NCBI RefSeq assembly: GCF_018991925.1
Contig: NW_024735554.1
Span: 2,250,407 to 2,314,406 of the forward strand
Length of the DNA: 64,000 bases
DNA from: Homarus americanus
Lineage: Eukaryota; Arthropoda; Malacostraca; Decapoda; Nephropidae
Direction of reading: 5' to 3'
The notes below the pieces were generated by a model. That model saw only the letters and a program-made list of their open reading frames with translations. It searched no databases and was not told the DNA's origin. The translations under genes were made by a program, and so were the position numbers. Of this stretch, positions 35,541-47,879 are shown piece after piece. Positions within the stretch are counted from its first letter, which is position 1; every line of letters starts with the position of its first letter.

Positions 35541-36609
35541 TAAGTGTATTATTTCCCCTCCTCTTTCAGTATAATTGTCAGTTGATTATTTGTATCTGGA
35601 TAAAAAAGTTTGGCAATATTTATGGGTTGAGAGATCATGGGGGGGGGCTGTTTATTATTTTGAGTAAGAGTTATTCCTGTGGTAATACTTCAAGGGTTTT
35701 TCTTTGTAATAACGGGATAAGTTTTTGTAAGTTGTTTTTTAATCCATCTGTATGTGTATGTTCACTCATCCATCTACCTATCTTTCTGTCAGTTTGTTCA
35801 TCCATTCATTTTTTCAGGAACTCTTGATCAGTATCTGTGAAATTGTAGGATATATGACTAGATCAGGAGGACAGGGATGTTAGGGTGATTGTCTGTAATG
35901 AAATTCCCCCCCCCCCCCAAAAAAAGTTACACTTCAGTAGTGTTGTAAAGATGTGCATAGGTTAAGTTAGTTTAGTAAAGGTCACTACAGTATTATGTAG
36001 GAGACTCAAAAGTAATGGTAATTGTCCCAGTCATTTTAATAACTCTCAATACTTGATAGGAATGCTCTTTGATTTGTCTCTCTTAAAAGTTGTGTCCAAT
36101 GTAAGCACTTTTATTGCACTGTTCTCCCAGATGGGTGATAAGGTCTACAAAGACTTCTTGTTTTATGGTCATTCACAAGTTTTGATTATGAAATATTAAT
36201 GTTAGGTGATCATCAAACACAGGTGATGGTCAGGAACCACAATGTTTAAGGGGAAACTTGTTTAGGTACAGTACAGGAACAGGTGTCTACAATATACAAA
36301 AATTATATTTATACAGTACTAACAGCAAGTAATGTTTCATCAGTTATATTTTTCTTGGGGTGTATCTGTTTGTCATTCTGTAATTATAGATTTGAAAAAG
36401 TAGTCCATCCTCCAGTTTGCAGTGGAATACAGTATAATGAAACTTTTTTTTTTTTTTTTTATATGTCTAATTAGTTCTGCTTTGACTATTCTTTTGGCTG
36501 AGTATTGGTCTCTTGTTCTGTGGTATGCTAGAGTTAGGGGCAAATGTCATCATCAAAAGATTCCAGCTGCTGATGAGATGTTGTCTACAATCACAGTGTT
36601 TTTTTGCAG
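35541..36609. other. Rest of RABGAP1 intron 1
   Basis: T-rich intron sequence, a C-run at 35906-35918 and a polypyrimidine tract before the exon 2 acceptor. No other feature seen. Confidence 0.4.
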
Positions 36610-36847
36610 GTAATGAGAGAGAAGAGTTCAGAAAGCTCCTCTCCAAACAGCATGGATTCGAGCACAAAATTCTGCACAAAGAAGGATGAGGATTCCTCTT
36701 GCTTCTCGCTGCCCATCCTAGAAACTCAGGTGTCTCAGGTCTCAACGCTCAGTGAGGACGCTTGTAATAATCAAGATGGCAGGATAGACGACAGGAACCT
36801 TGGGGAAAATAATCCAAGTTTTTCTCAAGTAGCTTCAGATGATGATA
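36610..36847 (+). CDS. RABGAP1: RABGAP1 coding exon 2
   Basis: Acceptor TTTTTTTGCAG ends at 36609; donor GTGAGT starts at 36848. Encodes about residues 52-130: VMREKSSESSS, PILETQVSQVS, SQVASDD. It is Ser- and acid-rich and poorly conserved, as in this linker of the family. It starts in phase 0 and ends in phase 1 after DDD, giving Met across the junction to exon 3. Reading past the donor reaches a stop at 36904-36906. Confidence 0.8.
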
Positions 36848-37509
36848 GTGAGTTTCATGGGACAGAAACTGAAGTTATGGGTTTAAATGGAGGAGGTTGT
36901 TTTTAAGATGTCTGAGTCCCCAATACTTTATAGATACACCAGATTTTTATAGATATTAGTATGGATAATTTGTATAGTTTTGTATTATGTATTATATAAT
37001 TTATGATAATAATGTATAGGACTATATATTTATTCATCACAGTATGCAGAGTAATGTTTTTGTTTTGGTTGTTTGTTCCTCAACTTTCCTTCCTTATCTC
37101 CCCCATAATGAGACCATGGCTTCATAATGTGCTGGTTCTTTGTGGTTATCTCCCTTTGTTTTTTAATTAATTTTGCAAGTAATTTATATAATGAGCCACA
37201 CTTATCTTGAAGAAAATAAAACACTTAGGATTTACCTGTCACCACTCTTGTGACTGGCCAGGGTAGGGTTATGATATTACCTGTGGCCGATTGTTTTATA
37301 GAATCTGTACAGAACATTTCTAACCGTTTACAGTGTGAATAAATTTTTATCTACTTCATTGTGGATTTTTATAATGTCATATATAAAATTTTCACAGTTA
37401 AAGTAACAATTTTTTATTATTATTATAACTAGAACTAAAATGGATTCTGAAGAATTTGGAGTTCATTATACTGTAGCTATGTTTATTAGTATTTTGTTAT
37501 TGCTTTCAG

Positions 37510-37708
37510 TGGAGAGAGTTCAAACAGAGGATGGCAGTGGGGACTACACAATATTCAACAGGGTGACATATTTGGGGGCGGCCTCAATTAATGCCCCTAG
37601 AAGTGAGGCGGAGATTCAGAGAAATATGGCAATACTCAACGCTCAAGCTCAGGAACAGGCTCTGGAAGTCTCTGTTTCAGTTCCATCAAATTCTGAAGGC
37701 TATGTCAT
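37510..37708 (+). CDS. RABGAP1: RABGAP1 coding exon 3 (start of PTB domain)
   Basis: Acceptor TTGCTTTCAG ends at 37509; donor GTGAGT starts at 37709. Encodes about residues 131-196, including FNRVTYLGAASINAPRSEAE at about 146-165, the hallmark start of the RABGAP1 PTB/PID domain (vertebrate F..LTYLGCASVNAPRSEVE). Phase 1 in, phase 2 out. Confidence 0.92.
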
Positions 37709-37755
37709 GTGAGTCTTCCAATTGTATTTTAATTATGTAATCTTTACTTGAAACA

Positions 37756-37830
37756 TAGTGGGTGTGGCAGCTGAGCAGATACAGCTCTCATCTTTGCCCT
37801 AAGGGTTGTTGGTTCGTGCTTGAAGCATCC
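37756..37830 (+). mobile_element. Possible tRNA-like SINE head
   Basis: GTGTGGCAGCTGAGCAG resembles a tRNA A box, and GTTGGTTCGTGCTTGAA, about 40 bases later, a B box. No second copy in the window; the match is loose. Confidence 0.3.
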
Positions 37831-38103
37831 CCAGTATATCCATTGCCTAACATAATGCTTCCTGTATTGTCATTGTCCTTACTGGACAGTGAGGCCTTTG
37901 GGCCTTACTATCGCATTTTTATTTCAATTTTTTTGTGGACATATCACAAGTATTTTATTGATACAGCAAAGTACTTTATATAATGTTTTGAATGTGACGC
38001 ATATCTGAGACTTATTTTCCTATTAATGATTGGCATTATATAAGTCTCAGGAAATTAAAAATTGAATAGGATGATTTTATTATATTTATCCATATTTCAA
38101 CAG

Positions 38104-38287
38104 AATTTATGATGCCACCACAAGCACAGAGATGACTCGCTTCAAGATACACCGCATCCTCTTCTGTGCCCGGGGGAAAGTAGACACGTCAGAAGCGCGG
38201 TGCTTTGCCTTCACCTCTTCTCACGGAGATACACAAGAAACGGCAATATTCCAGTGCCATGTTTTCCGTTGTCAAATTCCTGAAGCT
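38104..38287 (+). CDS. RABGAP1: RABGAP1 coding exon 4 (PTB domain)
   Basis: Acceptor TTTCAACAG ends at 38103; donor GTAAGT starts at 38288. Encodes IYDATTSTEMTRFKIHRILF, CARGKVDTSEARCFAFTSSH and FQCHVFRCQIPEA (about residues 198-258). This matches the family core YKILFCVRG, SDCFAFTES, HVFRCEIQEA. No missing key residues. Phase 2 in, phase 0 out. Confidence 0.93.
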
Positions 38288-38434
38288 GTAAGTTAAAATT
38301 CCTAAGAATGACTGTAACTACAAAGTCTTTCGTCATGTCCTTAGCGTTCTCAGGTGGAAGTTATACTGTCTAAATAGCCTTGTCTTTGTTAATCCTACAT
38401 ACTACTTTATGTCTCACTATATACTATTCCTGTA

Positions 38435-39203
38435 CAGGTGTTGACCATTATACGATTGATTGATATACGACCAATCAGTTTTATGTTGCTAAAAAATTAA
38501 CACCAAATACCATATGCGATGGCTAAGATCAGATTTACAATGGTCGTTACCCAAATGTTTTTCCTGCATTGTCACTGTTGTGAAAAATTGATCTGCAATA
38601 ACTTACAATATTCCAAGATACATTGATGTAATCTTGGAATGGCATAACACATACAACCCATGCGGGTTGTGTGGGAGGCTCTGTCTGTCCATGATGACTG
38701 CCAGGCTGAGCAGTTGAACTGTGTCATGGCGCCCAGAGGATGGTTTGCGTGTGTGGAAGAAGCTATTCTTTGTAGGTACATGAAATAATATACTGTACCA
38801 TTAAATGTGAGCAGGACTAAAGAAAAATAATAATAATAATAAAAAATACTGCATTGCCATTTGGGAATCATTTCACTCCACATAGGACACAAGACAAGAT
38901 CCTCCATGCCACTCCCTTTTCTCCTTCCTCCCCTCTATGGTTTTGAACTTATGATAATTATTATTTATTTTTTGCACATTCTGCATGAAAGATTGTGTGT
39001 GCATGTAACAGAGGAAAAAAAAAAATGTATGTGCCCGAAATTACGAGTTGAAATATAACCACTCTTAGTGCTAACTGTGGCTCTTCAGGGACTCAGGAAT
39101 GGAACCTATTTTCCCCTATAAGTTATTAATATTGATATACTATCAGTCACCTTATGATGGCTTTTAGAAGTTCCTAACCCCATCTTATAACGGGCAGCAC
39201 CTG
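38435..39203. mobile_element. Tigger-type MITE in RABGAP1 intron 4
   Basis: 769 bp flanked by TA. Ends are CAGGTGTTGACCATTATACG and the inverse of CAGGTGCTGCCCGTTATAAG. No transposase sequence recognised. Confidence 0.65.
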
Positions 39204-39709
39204 TATACTTCTCCTATATACCACTTAATACCATTCCTATATACTGTACTATTATATACCAATCCTCTATACTGTATATTCCTTTCATATTTATCACTAT
39301 ACAGTTCCATTATACACTATTAGATATACAGTATACCATTTCTATATACTCTCTCTCATTGGTAAATAAATCATCTCTTGTACTCCACTTTGAGTTGATT
39401 AATACTGTTTGTTCTTCATACCTGTTGGGTGCTGTGCTGCCTGTTAAGAGTGGTGTGTTTTACACTTGTGGAAGAACTTGACTGGTTGGTTTAGATATCA
39501 ACTGAATATAATAGTGGATGTCTTATGACCCAAGAAAGCATGAAAAGAGTACAGTAAATGTTTACGAGGCAAGAATGCAGCACAATTCAGTGGTATTTTT
39601 TTTAGAGTAGCCAATTGATTTGTAACTTGATCTAATTTCAATTTTATTTTATACCGAGGGATATTGATGACTGGTGTTGTGACTCATATTAAACATCTTT
39701 TTTGTCCAG

Positions 39710-39865
39710 GTTGCCCGTGTGTTGATAACCTTCGCTGCAGCGTTCAGAAGAGTGCCCAGGAGTAAGCTGGTGAAGAAGGAAGAGGAGCTCTGCCAAAACA
39801 GGCAACAGGCAGATCAGTCTCACCTTTTTGATATATCCTTGGAGATTAAAGAGGAAGACAGTAAG
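39710..39865 (+). CDS. RABGAP1: RABGAP1 coding exon 5 (end of PTB domain)
   Basis: Acceptor TTTTTTGTCCAG ends at 39709. Encodes VARVLITFAAAFRRVPRSK (PTB C-terminal helix) and FDISLEIKEEDSK (about residues 259-310). The donor AAG/GTAAAG at 39866 is the first of 14 identical donors made by a 36-bp tandem repeat that begins inside this exon. Use of any later copy would add VKRT and then a stop, so the first donor must be used for full-length protein. Phase 0 in and out. Confidence 0.92.
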
Positions 39866-40360
39866 GTAAAGAGAACTTAGGTTAAAGAGGAAGACAGTAA
39901 GGTAAAGAGAACTTAGGTTAAAGAGGAAGACAGTAAGGTAAAGAGAACTTAGGTTAAAGAGGAAGACAGTAAGGTAAAGAGAACTTAGGTTAAAGAGGAA
40001 GACAGTAAGGTAAAGAGAACTTAGGTTAAAGAGGAAGACAGTAAGGTAAAGGGAACTTAGGTTAAAGAGGAAGACAGTAAGGTAAAGAGAACTTAGGTTA
40101 AAGAGGAAGACAGTAAGGTAAAGGGAACTTAGGTTAAAGAGGAAGACAGTAAGGTAAAGGGAACTTAGGTTAAAGAGGAAGACAGTAAGGTAAAGGGAAC
40201 TTAGGTTAAAGAGGAAGACAGTAAGGTAAAGGGAACTTAGGTTAAAGAGGAAGACAGTAAGGTAAAGGGAACTTAGGTTAAAGAGGAAGACAGTAAGGTA
40301 AAGGGAACTTAGGTTAAAGAGGAAGACAGTAAGGTAAAGAGAACTTAGGTTAAAGAGGAA
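39845..40360 (+). repeat. 36-bp tandem repeat carrying the RABGAP1 exon 5 splice donor
   Basis: Fourteen full 36-bp units plus 12 bp. Unit 1 contains the last 21 bases of exon 5 and the authentic donor. Each later unit repeats ACAGTAAG/GTAAAG exactly and ends in ACTTAG. Units differ almost only at one A/G position (GTAAAGAGA or GTAAAGGGA). Confidence 0.95.
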
Positions 40361-41219
40361 TGTCTCAACTCAGGTGTGATGGACATAGTGAGAGAATGGG
40401 AAGGGAAAGGTTGGTAAAAATAATAATAATAATAATAATAATAGCTGGTCTTTTGTTTCTCAAAAGCATCAGTTCTTTCAAAGAATTCCCGAGTGCTCGA
40501 AATACAGTAGTTCATCATCAGGATCATAAGCTTTAAAAAAAAAAGTTTTAAGTTGTTTCTTAAGGCCTCCACCGAAGTCATCTGCTTCATGGATGCAGAC
40601 AACCATTTGTACAATCTGGATGGTGTATAGGAAAAGGATCAGGCAGCAAAAGAACATTTCCGTACTGCTCTAGGCTCCTGAAGGTGTGAGGGATCATCAC
40701 TACTGTAGTACACAAAATTATTTCAGAACTTGTGGTCAGAGGATTTAGAAGATTGGACAAATACGTAGGATCATCAAACAGAAGTGCCTTAAAAGTCATT
40801 AAACAGAGTTTGAATCTGTTCTAGCTTTAATTGGAAGCCAGTGCCATTCAACCAAGAATGGGTTAGTGGGAGTCCTCACTGGGAGAGGAAAAATAAGCCT
40901 GGCAATCCTGTTCATCGCTCTCTGAACTTTCTTCAGTAGGTGATTAGGTAGGCAGACCCATAAAGAGTTACAATAGTCAACCCAAGACAAAATAAGTAAA
41001 TGTAATAGTGTCACAAGACACTGTCTATCCAAAAACTGTTTCACAACATATAGATTTTGAATATGAAAGTTGCAACTTGTAACCACTGAATATATAATAC
41101 AGAGGTGGATGGTAGGAAGGAGAGAAAGAGACCAAGGTAATGGAAGGATAGGGCGAGGTGGGGAGGCAGTCATCCAGGAAATGGTGGTGTGTGTGAATGA
41201 GTGGAGAACATAGCATCAA
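40345..41219 (-). pseudogene. CR1/L2-like LINE remnant (RT C-terminal region)
   Basis: Frames in order: FHIQNLYVVKQFLDRQCLVT, LHLLILSWVDYCNSL, LLKKVQRAMNRIARLI, LVEWHWLPIKAR, MTFKALLFDDPTYLSNLL, TSVEALRNNLKLFFLK. These are the conserved DYCNSL, QRxxNRAARLI and LHWLPIxxRI motifs downstream of the RT in CR1/L2/Jockey-group LINEs. 5'-truncated and frame-broken; lies in RABGAP1 intron 5. Confidence 0.8.
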
Positions 41220-41968
41220 GTGTTCCTGGTGGAAGGCTGTGCTGCTGGCTTGTGTGAAGTGATGGGGAAAATCACATTTAAGGTCATGCTGTGGTAGGAG
41301 AGGTTAGCCTAACTTAACCTAACCATAACAGAACACAACTTATAAAGTAAAGAGAATAAAAGTCCTGCATTTAACAAGTATTGGTTGCTGAAAGAACATA
41401 GCAAAGTTGAGCATAGAATTATAAACCAGGCCAGTTTTATTGGATCTCATGGCTGGGATAAGTAAAATAACCCAACTACAGTATTTATAAAATGCTATAG
41501 ATAACAAATTCATAATAGCACAGTTGTTGTATTTACATTGACTTAAAATATTTACCTTAAGGTTATGAAGCTGTTGAGATAACCACAATAGGAGGTAAAG
41601 TGACCCTTCAGAAGTTTATTTCATTTAAGGCGAGGAAAATATGACCTAAGAAGTTGAAATATTTTTTCTTTAAAATGAAATATCTGAGGTTCCTAATGCT
41701 GTCTCAGCAAGTATTAGGTGGTAATCATGGGTTACTTCTCAAGGATGGCTGGGGTCTGCAGGTATAAATATTTCAGTCCATCTGTTGTAACCTTTTAGTT
41801 ACAAATGGACTTTAGTAGGAAAGTGCACGTAGGAAAATTCAAGAGCCTGATGCTATGGGGGTCAAAGATCAAGGCCTCCTTTGAGTATAATGTGTCTTGT
41901 CTCTTTGGTATCTATTAATGCTAGTGTAGATTGCATCACCGAAACATTTACAGAAACTTCCTTCCCAG

Positions 41969-42184
41969 GGAAACTTCAACACTGTGCCGAGAGACAAAGA
42001 ATTTTTCAAGCTACGTAGCAGTACTGAGAAGCAGTTGGTTTTGACAGTGACTCCAGCTCCCCCCAGCACCCAGAGCAACACTGCACACACAAACACAGAT
42101 GAACTTGCTGTGGAAAGATGTTTTGGTCTTCTTGTAGCCTCGGGAAGGAGAGTCACACACGCTGATATGAATCTGTTGGAAATG
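41969..42184 (+). CDS. RABGAP1: RABGAP1 coding exon 6
   Basis: Acceptor TTCCTTCCCAG ends at 41968; donor GTAAGT starts at 42185. Encodes GNFNTVPRDKEFFKLRSS, then ELAVERCFGLLVASGRRVTH and ADMNLLEM (about residues 311-382), matching the family ELAIERCFGLLLSPG and DMHLLDLESMGKS. The next expected residues (ESMGKS) are not found in the window, so the following constitutive exon lies beyond 64000 or was missed. Phase 0 in and out. Confidence 0.93.
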
Positions 42185-42301
42185 GTAAGTGTTTTATTGT
42201 CTTGTTTTTTCATTGACATTAGTCACTAACAACAAGGCTCTAGATTATCTCTTTTGATGTTCTTGTCCTAGAGAGACTTTTCTTCTCTTGTAGAATTTTT
42301 T

Positions 42302-42342
42302 AAGTGTTTTTTATTATTAATATTATTATTATTTTTTTTTAC

Positions 42343-42392
<50 letters not shown>
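42302..42392 (+). repeat. (ATT)n microsatellite
   Basis: ATT trinucleotide run with a T-stretch, in the intron after RABGAP1 exon 6. Confidence 0.85.
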
Positions 42393-42393
<1 letters not shown>

Positions 42394-42675
42394 CTGTGGA
42401 TTGATTCTTAGGTATAGGTTTTGTAAGAACTACAAGTCATACCTAGTGAAGATGTGTACACAAAGGTGTAGAGCCTTGATCATCTAGAACACAGAGGTGA
42501 TGTGAGACAATAGCGGTGGGGAACGGAAACAGTTCAGAAGACAGCATAGTCAGGCTTGGCTGAGTGTAGTTAACAAGTAAACTTTAATTCCATTTATTTC
42601 TTGATTGTTTGACTGATAGTGAAGAGCAAAATGTTTATGTTTATGTAATGCTTTTCTGCAAATTATATACAAGTA

Positions 42676-43507
42676 CAGTGACCCCTCGTTTAACGAACGC
42701 CTCGGTTAACGAAATTTCGGTTAACGAACTGCCTTCCATAAGGATCTTCAATTCGGTTAACGAACAAAAATTCGGTTAACGAATTTCTTACAAACCGACC
42801 TCAACATGTTTTCGCTTGCACTGACCGGGCAACCAGCTTTAGTATCAGTCCGCCAATACATTAATCGGTTCTAGGGCTTAAATTCCTTACTATTTTAGTA
42901 AATATCAAGAAGTTTATACTATTCAATCATTTTAAAAGTTTAATATTAACTTTTTTAGTCATTTTAACAATTATTGAACATAATTGAAGGTAAAGAAACT
43001 AGTTTCTGGCGTGCCATCCAGCCTGTTAACACACCAGACAGGCGTTAGTCTCTCTCTGTTTTCAGTGGAGGTAACATCTTGCTTGAGACTCTCTTCAACT
43101 AAACGCTTTTTTTCTGTGTTTCCAAGCAAATTATTGGTCATTTTGAAATATATTTTACATATTGACAATATATAATGCAGTGCAGTGTTGATTTAAAGAA
43201 AATAATCTTGAAATGCACCAAGAGAACTAAAATTTTATGGATGAAATGGTGCCATGGGGTGACTTCTCTTCCACCCCAATGCCTTTTCTTCTTCCTTCTC
43301 CTCCACCCCCATTCTAATTCCATCATCATCATCCAGGAGCCTTCTACATACACACCTCAAAGTAAGTGAACTTTTCTACCATTTTTGTTGAATTTAGGAA
43401 ATTTTCGGTGAGCTGGAACCAATTACCCAAAAACCCATTGAAACAATGGTTTCGGTTAACGAACGACCTTCTGGAACGGACTGAGTTCATTAACCGAGGT
43501 GTCACTG
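42676..43507 (+). mobile_element. Tigger-type MITE
   Basis: 832 bp flanked by TA, with ends CAGTGACCCCTCGTTTAACG and the inverse of CAGTGACACCTCGGTTAATG. Nearly identical over its length to 27052-27905, differing mainly in short indels, so both are recent copies of one family. Confidence 0.85.
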
Positions 43508-46500
43508 TACTTGTATTAGCAAAGTGGACTCTGATTAACGATGAATTGTGTATTATACTGTACAGTACTTCCTTTATTATCGTCACTCACAGTAGTTCTC
43601 CCACAAGTGTATATATTATATTTGCCATTTTCTGTATTATGAACAGGTTGGCATGTGCAGATATGTAGAGAAGACACATTAGTTATCATCTCCAATTCAA
43701 ATGATGATTGATCAACACTTGAGTAATTTCTTGTTGTGTCACTATCCCCTACTGTCTCCCCTCCTCTACTCTCTCACCAGTATTTCACACTGCTTGCAAA
43801 TTTTTCATAATTGTATATAAAGATACAGTAAGTAGGCTAAGTGTACTGTAGTGGGTTGTAGTTTCTAATGGATTTTGAGATAAGATGATAAGAGGTGCCA
43901 GAGACAAGCTAGAAGGTAAAATATAAATATAATTTAGGATTTTGACAAGAAAGGATTATTTTGTTTGTTGTAGTGAGGTAATTGTATACAGTATAAGGTT
44001 ACCATAGGTTAGGTCAAGTAGCTAATGTTAAGGTGTGCTAAAATGGTATTATCTAAATGATACATTGAATTTTTTGGCATATCTGCATACTTTTTTGTTT
44101 CTTGTTTTCCAAGTTGATTGGTATATGCACAACTGTTTTATTCCCAAAGGCTTAAATAGATGGGAAAAAAAGTGGCAACTTTCATCTTTGCTGAATTATT
44201 GGGTTGATGGGGTGACACTCTCAAAGTCCATGTAGATAATTATAGTACAGAGATAACACCCAGCATTCAAAATCATGATATCAAGCATGTGAGAGAGGAA
44301 GACTGGAAAAGAATACTATACATGTACAGTATGGCATTATTGTCGAGAGATGGACTGTGTGGATATATGATGGAATACTAGCGGGACTTGAATTATTTAA
44401 TACATTACGGGCTGATGGACTGGGTTGTACTGTATGAAGCAATGGGTAAACCTGGTGGAAATCTTTAGGGCTGTTTTCTTAGCTTTACAGATGTCGTTCT
44501 TATTTCTCACACTTAGTCTAGTTTTTAGAACCGGTTGTTTATGATTGAAGTGTGTGATAATTTAAAAAGACAAAAAAATTTTGCCAATTTTATTGTTGGG
44601 TGTTAGGTCTTCAGGTTGTTCAAGTAGTGTGACTAAAATCTTTGTGAAATATTCTGTAAATACCATCCTGTTGGTCTAAATTTAAGAAAAATATATGCAC
44701 AATTGAGATAAAACAATTGAAAATAATGAGTTGCCTTAGTAAATATACACAAAGGTGGAGATATTGTATGAGAAGGGAAATATAAGAAGAGAGAGTACAA
44801 ATAGAGAAAACAGTAGAAGGTAAGAGAGAGATGGAAGAAATAATAGCAACCTGTACAAGCTTGTATGGAATCTAAGGATGTATGTAAGACTTAAACCTGA
44901 TGCTATAGTATATGACCATAAGAAAGGACCACTGTTAAGAAAAATATAATACTGTACACCTACTTTTATGATATTATCTCCATGGGTCTGTAAATTCTAG
45001 AGTTTTCTGTCGTATTTATTGAAATGATAAAACCCATTCACTATGGGGAAGCTATTTTCAGTATTTTATTAGCTTAACATCAGTCGATTTTATTCAGCTC
45101 AGGGGGACCCCCACTCAAGGGGTTAATACACTATCTCCACTTACCCCTTCACTACAAGGATGCCACTTATAATACTGTACAGGTATTTTATTTAGCTAAC
45201 ACCAAACAATTTTATTTAGCTCAGAGAGGGACTCCATACACAAGGGGTTAAAGAACTGGTATGAAGTAAAGTGAAGGTGTGGAGCATTCAGAAGTTCAAA
45301 TGATAAAATTTTCTCGTCATCCACCCGCTCTAATCTGACGAGACGAATCTGTAGTATTTTTTTATTTTTTTATTATTACGTCCTGAATTTCCCCCAAGTG
45401 ACTGAGTACTGACCTTACTGTGTATTGCCTTTATTGTTCCCCATTGCACTTATTGCAACTCAACACTCCCATTATATAGTAGTTGTTGCACACACAGACA
45501 CACACACATACTGTAAACTTGTGATTTAACTTAAGTTTCCTCCTAAATGCTTGCTATTTGTTCCTTCTCCTCAGTTAAATGCTAATACCTATATACAGTA
45601 TATATCTTATACTAAATCCCAACTTATGTGTCCTGTAACATCTTTGTCATTGTAGGAAGTCGACCAGCTGTCTTGTATCTCCCCTTTGCACTTTTTACCA
45701 ATTTAATGACTTTCTTGTTTTTGCACCTGTGATATCGTACATTTAGGGACAGAATGTGTTGTTTGTAAGTAGGAAGTAATATGTTGTTGATTAATTTGTA
45801 TTTGCTATGTACGGTATTCATTATTTGTTCATATTTGTGCTTATGTGTTTGTGTGTGTATGTGTGTGTGCGTGAAATGTTCATATTTGCAGTAAGTCCCG
45901 TTAAATCACGGTAATGCAGGGAAAGCTACCATGATGTAGCCAACTGTGATACTCATGGATCTTCAACTTAAAAAAAAACAAGATTAATCACTCATTAAAA
46001 AATCCATAACACTGATGGCATCCATAGGGAAATTTTGATCATGGTCTGTAAATGACATGACACTCACAGGTCACCATGGAAGCAGAGTAGCATACAGTAC
46101 TGTACACACTTTGACACCTGAACCAAGATGTGTTCTCTCAAGTTACTGCAGGTGGTAGGCATGTTTAAAAAAAATATCAGTTTTATTAATGTCTAGATGT
46201 AATTGGATGTTCTCAATAATCGGTTCTTATTGGAATGAAAGTCACCAGCCTATCCCTTAAAAATTGCTAAGAAAAAATTTCAATGCAACTAAACAGAAGT
46301 ATTGATAACCAGGTGAAGTGGAAATTTTCTTGTAGAATATAACTAAATAACACGATTGGAGAGTAGACTGTGCTCACCCAGTGGGATGCATTCTTGTGTT
46401 GGCCCAAGGTCCAGACTGTCAAAGGTTCTTGCTGTGAATATTTTTTGTAACTGTAGATGCAAAAATGCACTTAACTAATTGACTTCAACTCAAAAGCAAA

Positions 46501-46849
46501 AAAATACCACTGAAAAAATAATTAGAATTAGTTTTAAATACCTCTGGAAAGACTCTTGACTTTAATGTTATCCCCATTTCCCGGTGCTAAGTGAATCCAT
46601 CTATTTAATATCATAGTTACAGTATAATTTTGATGTTATTTTAGGACTTTATATTAGTAATATTACTGAACTCAATCAGTTGGGTGTGTTCTTATGGCTT
46701 CGCTTACAAGGAATATTGTTCATATAAACTTTAGTGAATCTGGACTATGCCCAGCCATATAATCCTAAGGCCCACCCCTGTCTGCCTCTTGGCTCACTTA
46801 AGACTTGGTTATCTGTAAACCATATGGTTTAAGAGTTAATGCTGTAAAG
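43508..46849. other. RABGAP1 intron sequence, no exon seen
   Basis: AT-rich intron. I found no phase-0 exon with good splice sites and no complete transposon. A CAGTAAGTCCCGTTAAATCA segment at 45891 resembles a Tigger-type left end, but no matching right end was found. Confidence 0.4.
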
Positions 46850-47515
46850 ACTAAAGTAAAGGTTTGCTTCCAAATTGGAAATAAATCCTAAAATAGAAAT
46901 TATGGTAGGCAACAGGGAACTTAAACAAGTGAAAAGTTATATGTATTTGGGAAGTAACATTAATTGTGATGGTAGATGTATGGAAGAAATTAAAACAAGA
47001 ATAGGGCAGGCAAATACAGCATTTAAAATCTAAAAGTCCTTATGAAAAGGGACATTAACTTCCATTTGGGAAAAAGGCTGCTGAAAGGCTTTATATGGCA
47101 AGGCGTGATGTATGGGTAAGAAGTGTGGACACTTTCAGCAGACACCAAAAAGAGGCTGGAGTCCTTTGAAATGTGGTGTTATATGTGAATGCTAAAAATA
47201 AGCTATACTGACAGGAAAACAAATGAAGAAATACTAAGATTAGCAAAAAAATTAAAATAAAAAATACTTGAAATGTACAGAAAAAGAAAAATTATATACT
47301 TAGGTCATATAATCATATAATTAGTGGATGAGGGGATAATAACAGAATTTAAGAGGGCCAGGGGAAGGCAGAAACTGGGATGGATGAATTAAATTAAAAA
47401 CTGGGTCCTCAGAGGGATACAAAACCTTGGAGGATTGGTAAAAACAGCCCGAGAACATTTAGAGTGGAGGACTGTGGTCACCAACCCTCAGATATGAGAA
47501 CAGTACTCTAATTGA
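46850..47515 (+). mobile_element. LINE 3' fragment, same family as 22.7-29.3 kb
   Basis: Frames give LEINPKIEIMVGNRELKQVK, YMYLGSNINCDGRCMEEIKT, RLESFEMWCYM, ISYTDRKTNEEILRLA and, at the end, NLGGLVKTAREHLEWRTVVT. These belong to the region after the RT and the C-terminus of the LINE whose minus-strand copy ends at 22755. Interrupted by stops. Confidence 0.75.
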
Positions 47516-47879
47516 TTGATTGATCTGTAAACATTTTAGTTGCCTATAATCATATACAGGTATACAGTATTGTATATTCCACTGTACTTAAAGCTCATAT
47601 TAAGAAGAGAGAACACCTGTGCAGTACATCAGCTAACATGCATCATATACTGTTCATGGAGATTTGGGTAAACCTTAATGACCTTGAATTATAACATGAT
47701 CAGCTATGTATTATTTCAGTCTTCTCAGTACAGTATGTATACATTTATACTTGCAGGCAATATAATAATTCACTAAAGTAACTTTTTTCTTGTTTGTTTC
47801 AGTTTGAAATTCATAATAAAACCCTATATGTAATTAAAATTTGAGAAGGGAACTATAATTGTAGCTGATACTTGTACAG

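Noticed and set aside
34247..35543. Open frames of 430 and 374 codons across the RABGAP1 intron 1 array
   Set aside because: Same minisatellite read in the other two frames; unit length is a multiple of three without stops.
36848..36906. Continuation of RABGAP1 exon 2 to a stop at 36904 as the protein end
   Set aside because: A strong GTGAGT donor at 36848 gives the exact phase needed for exon 3, whose PTB sequence is clearly conserved.
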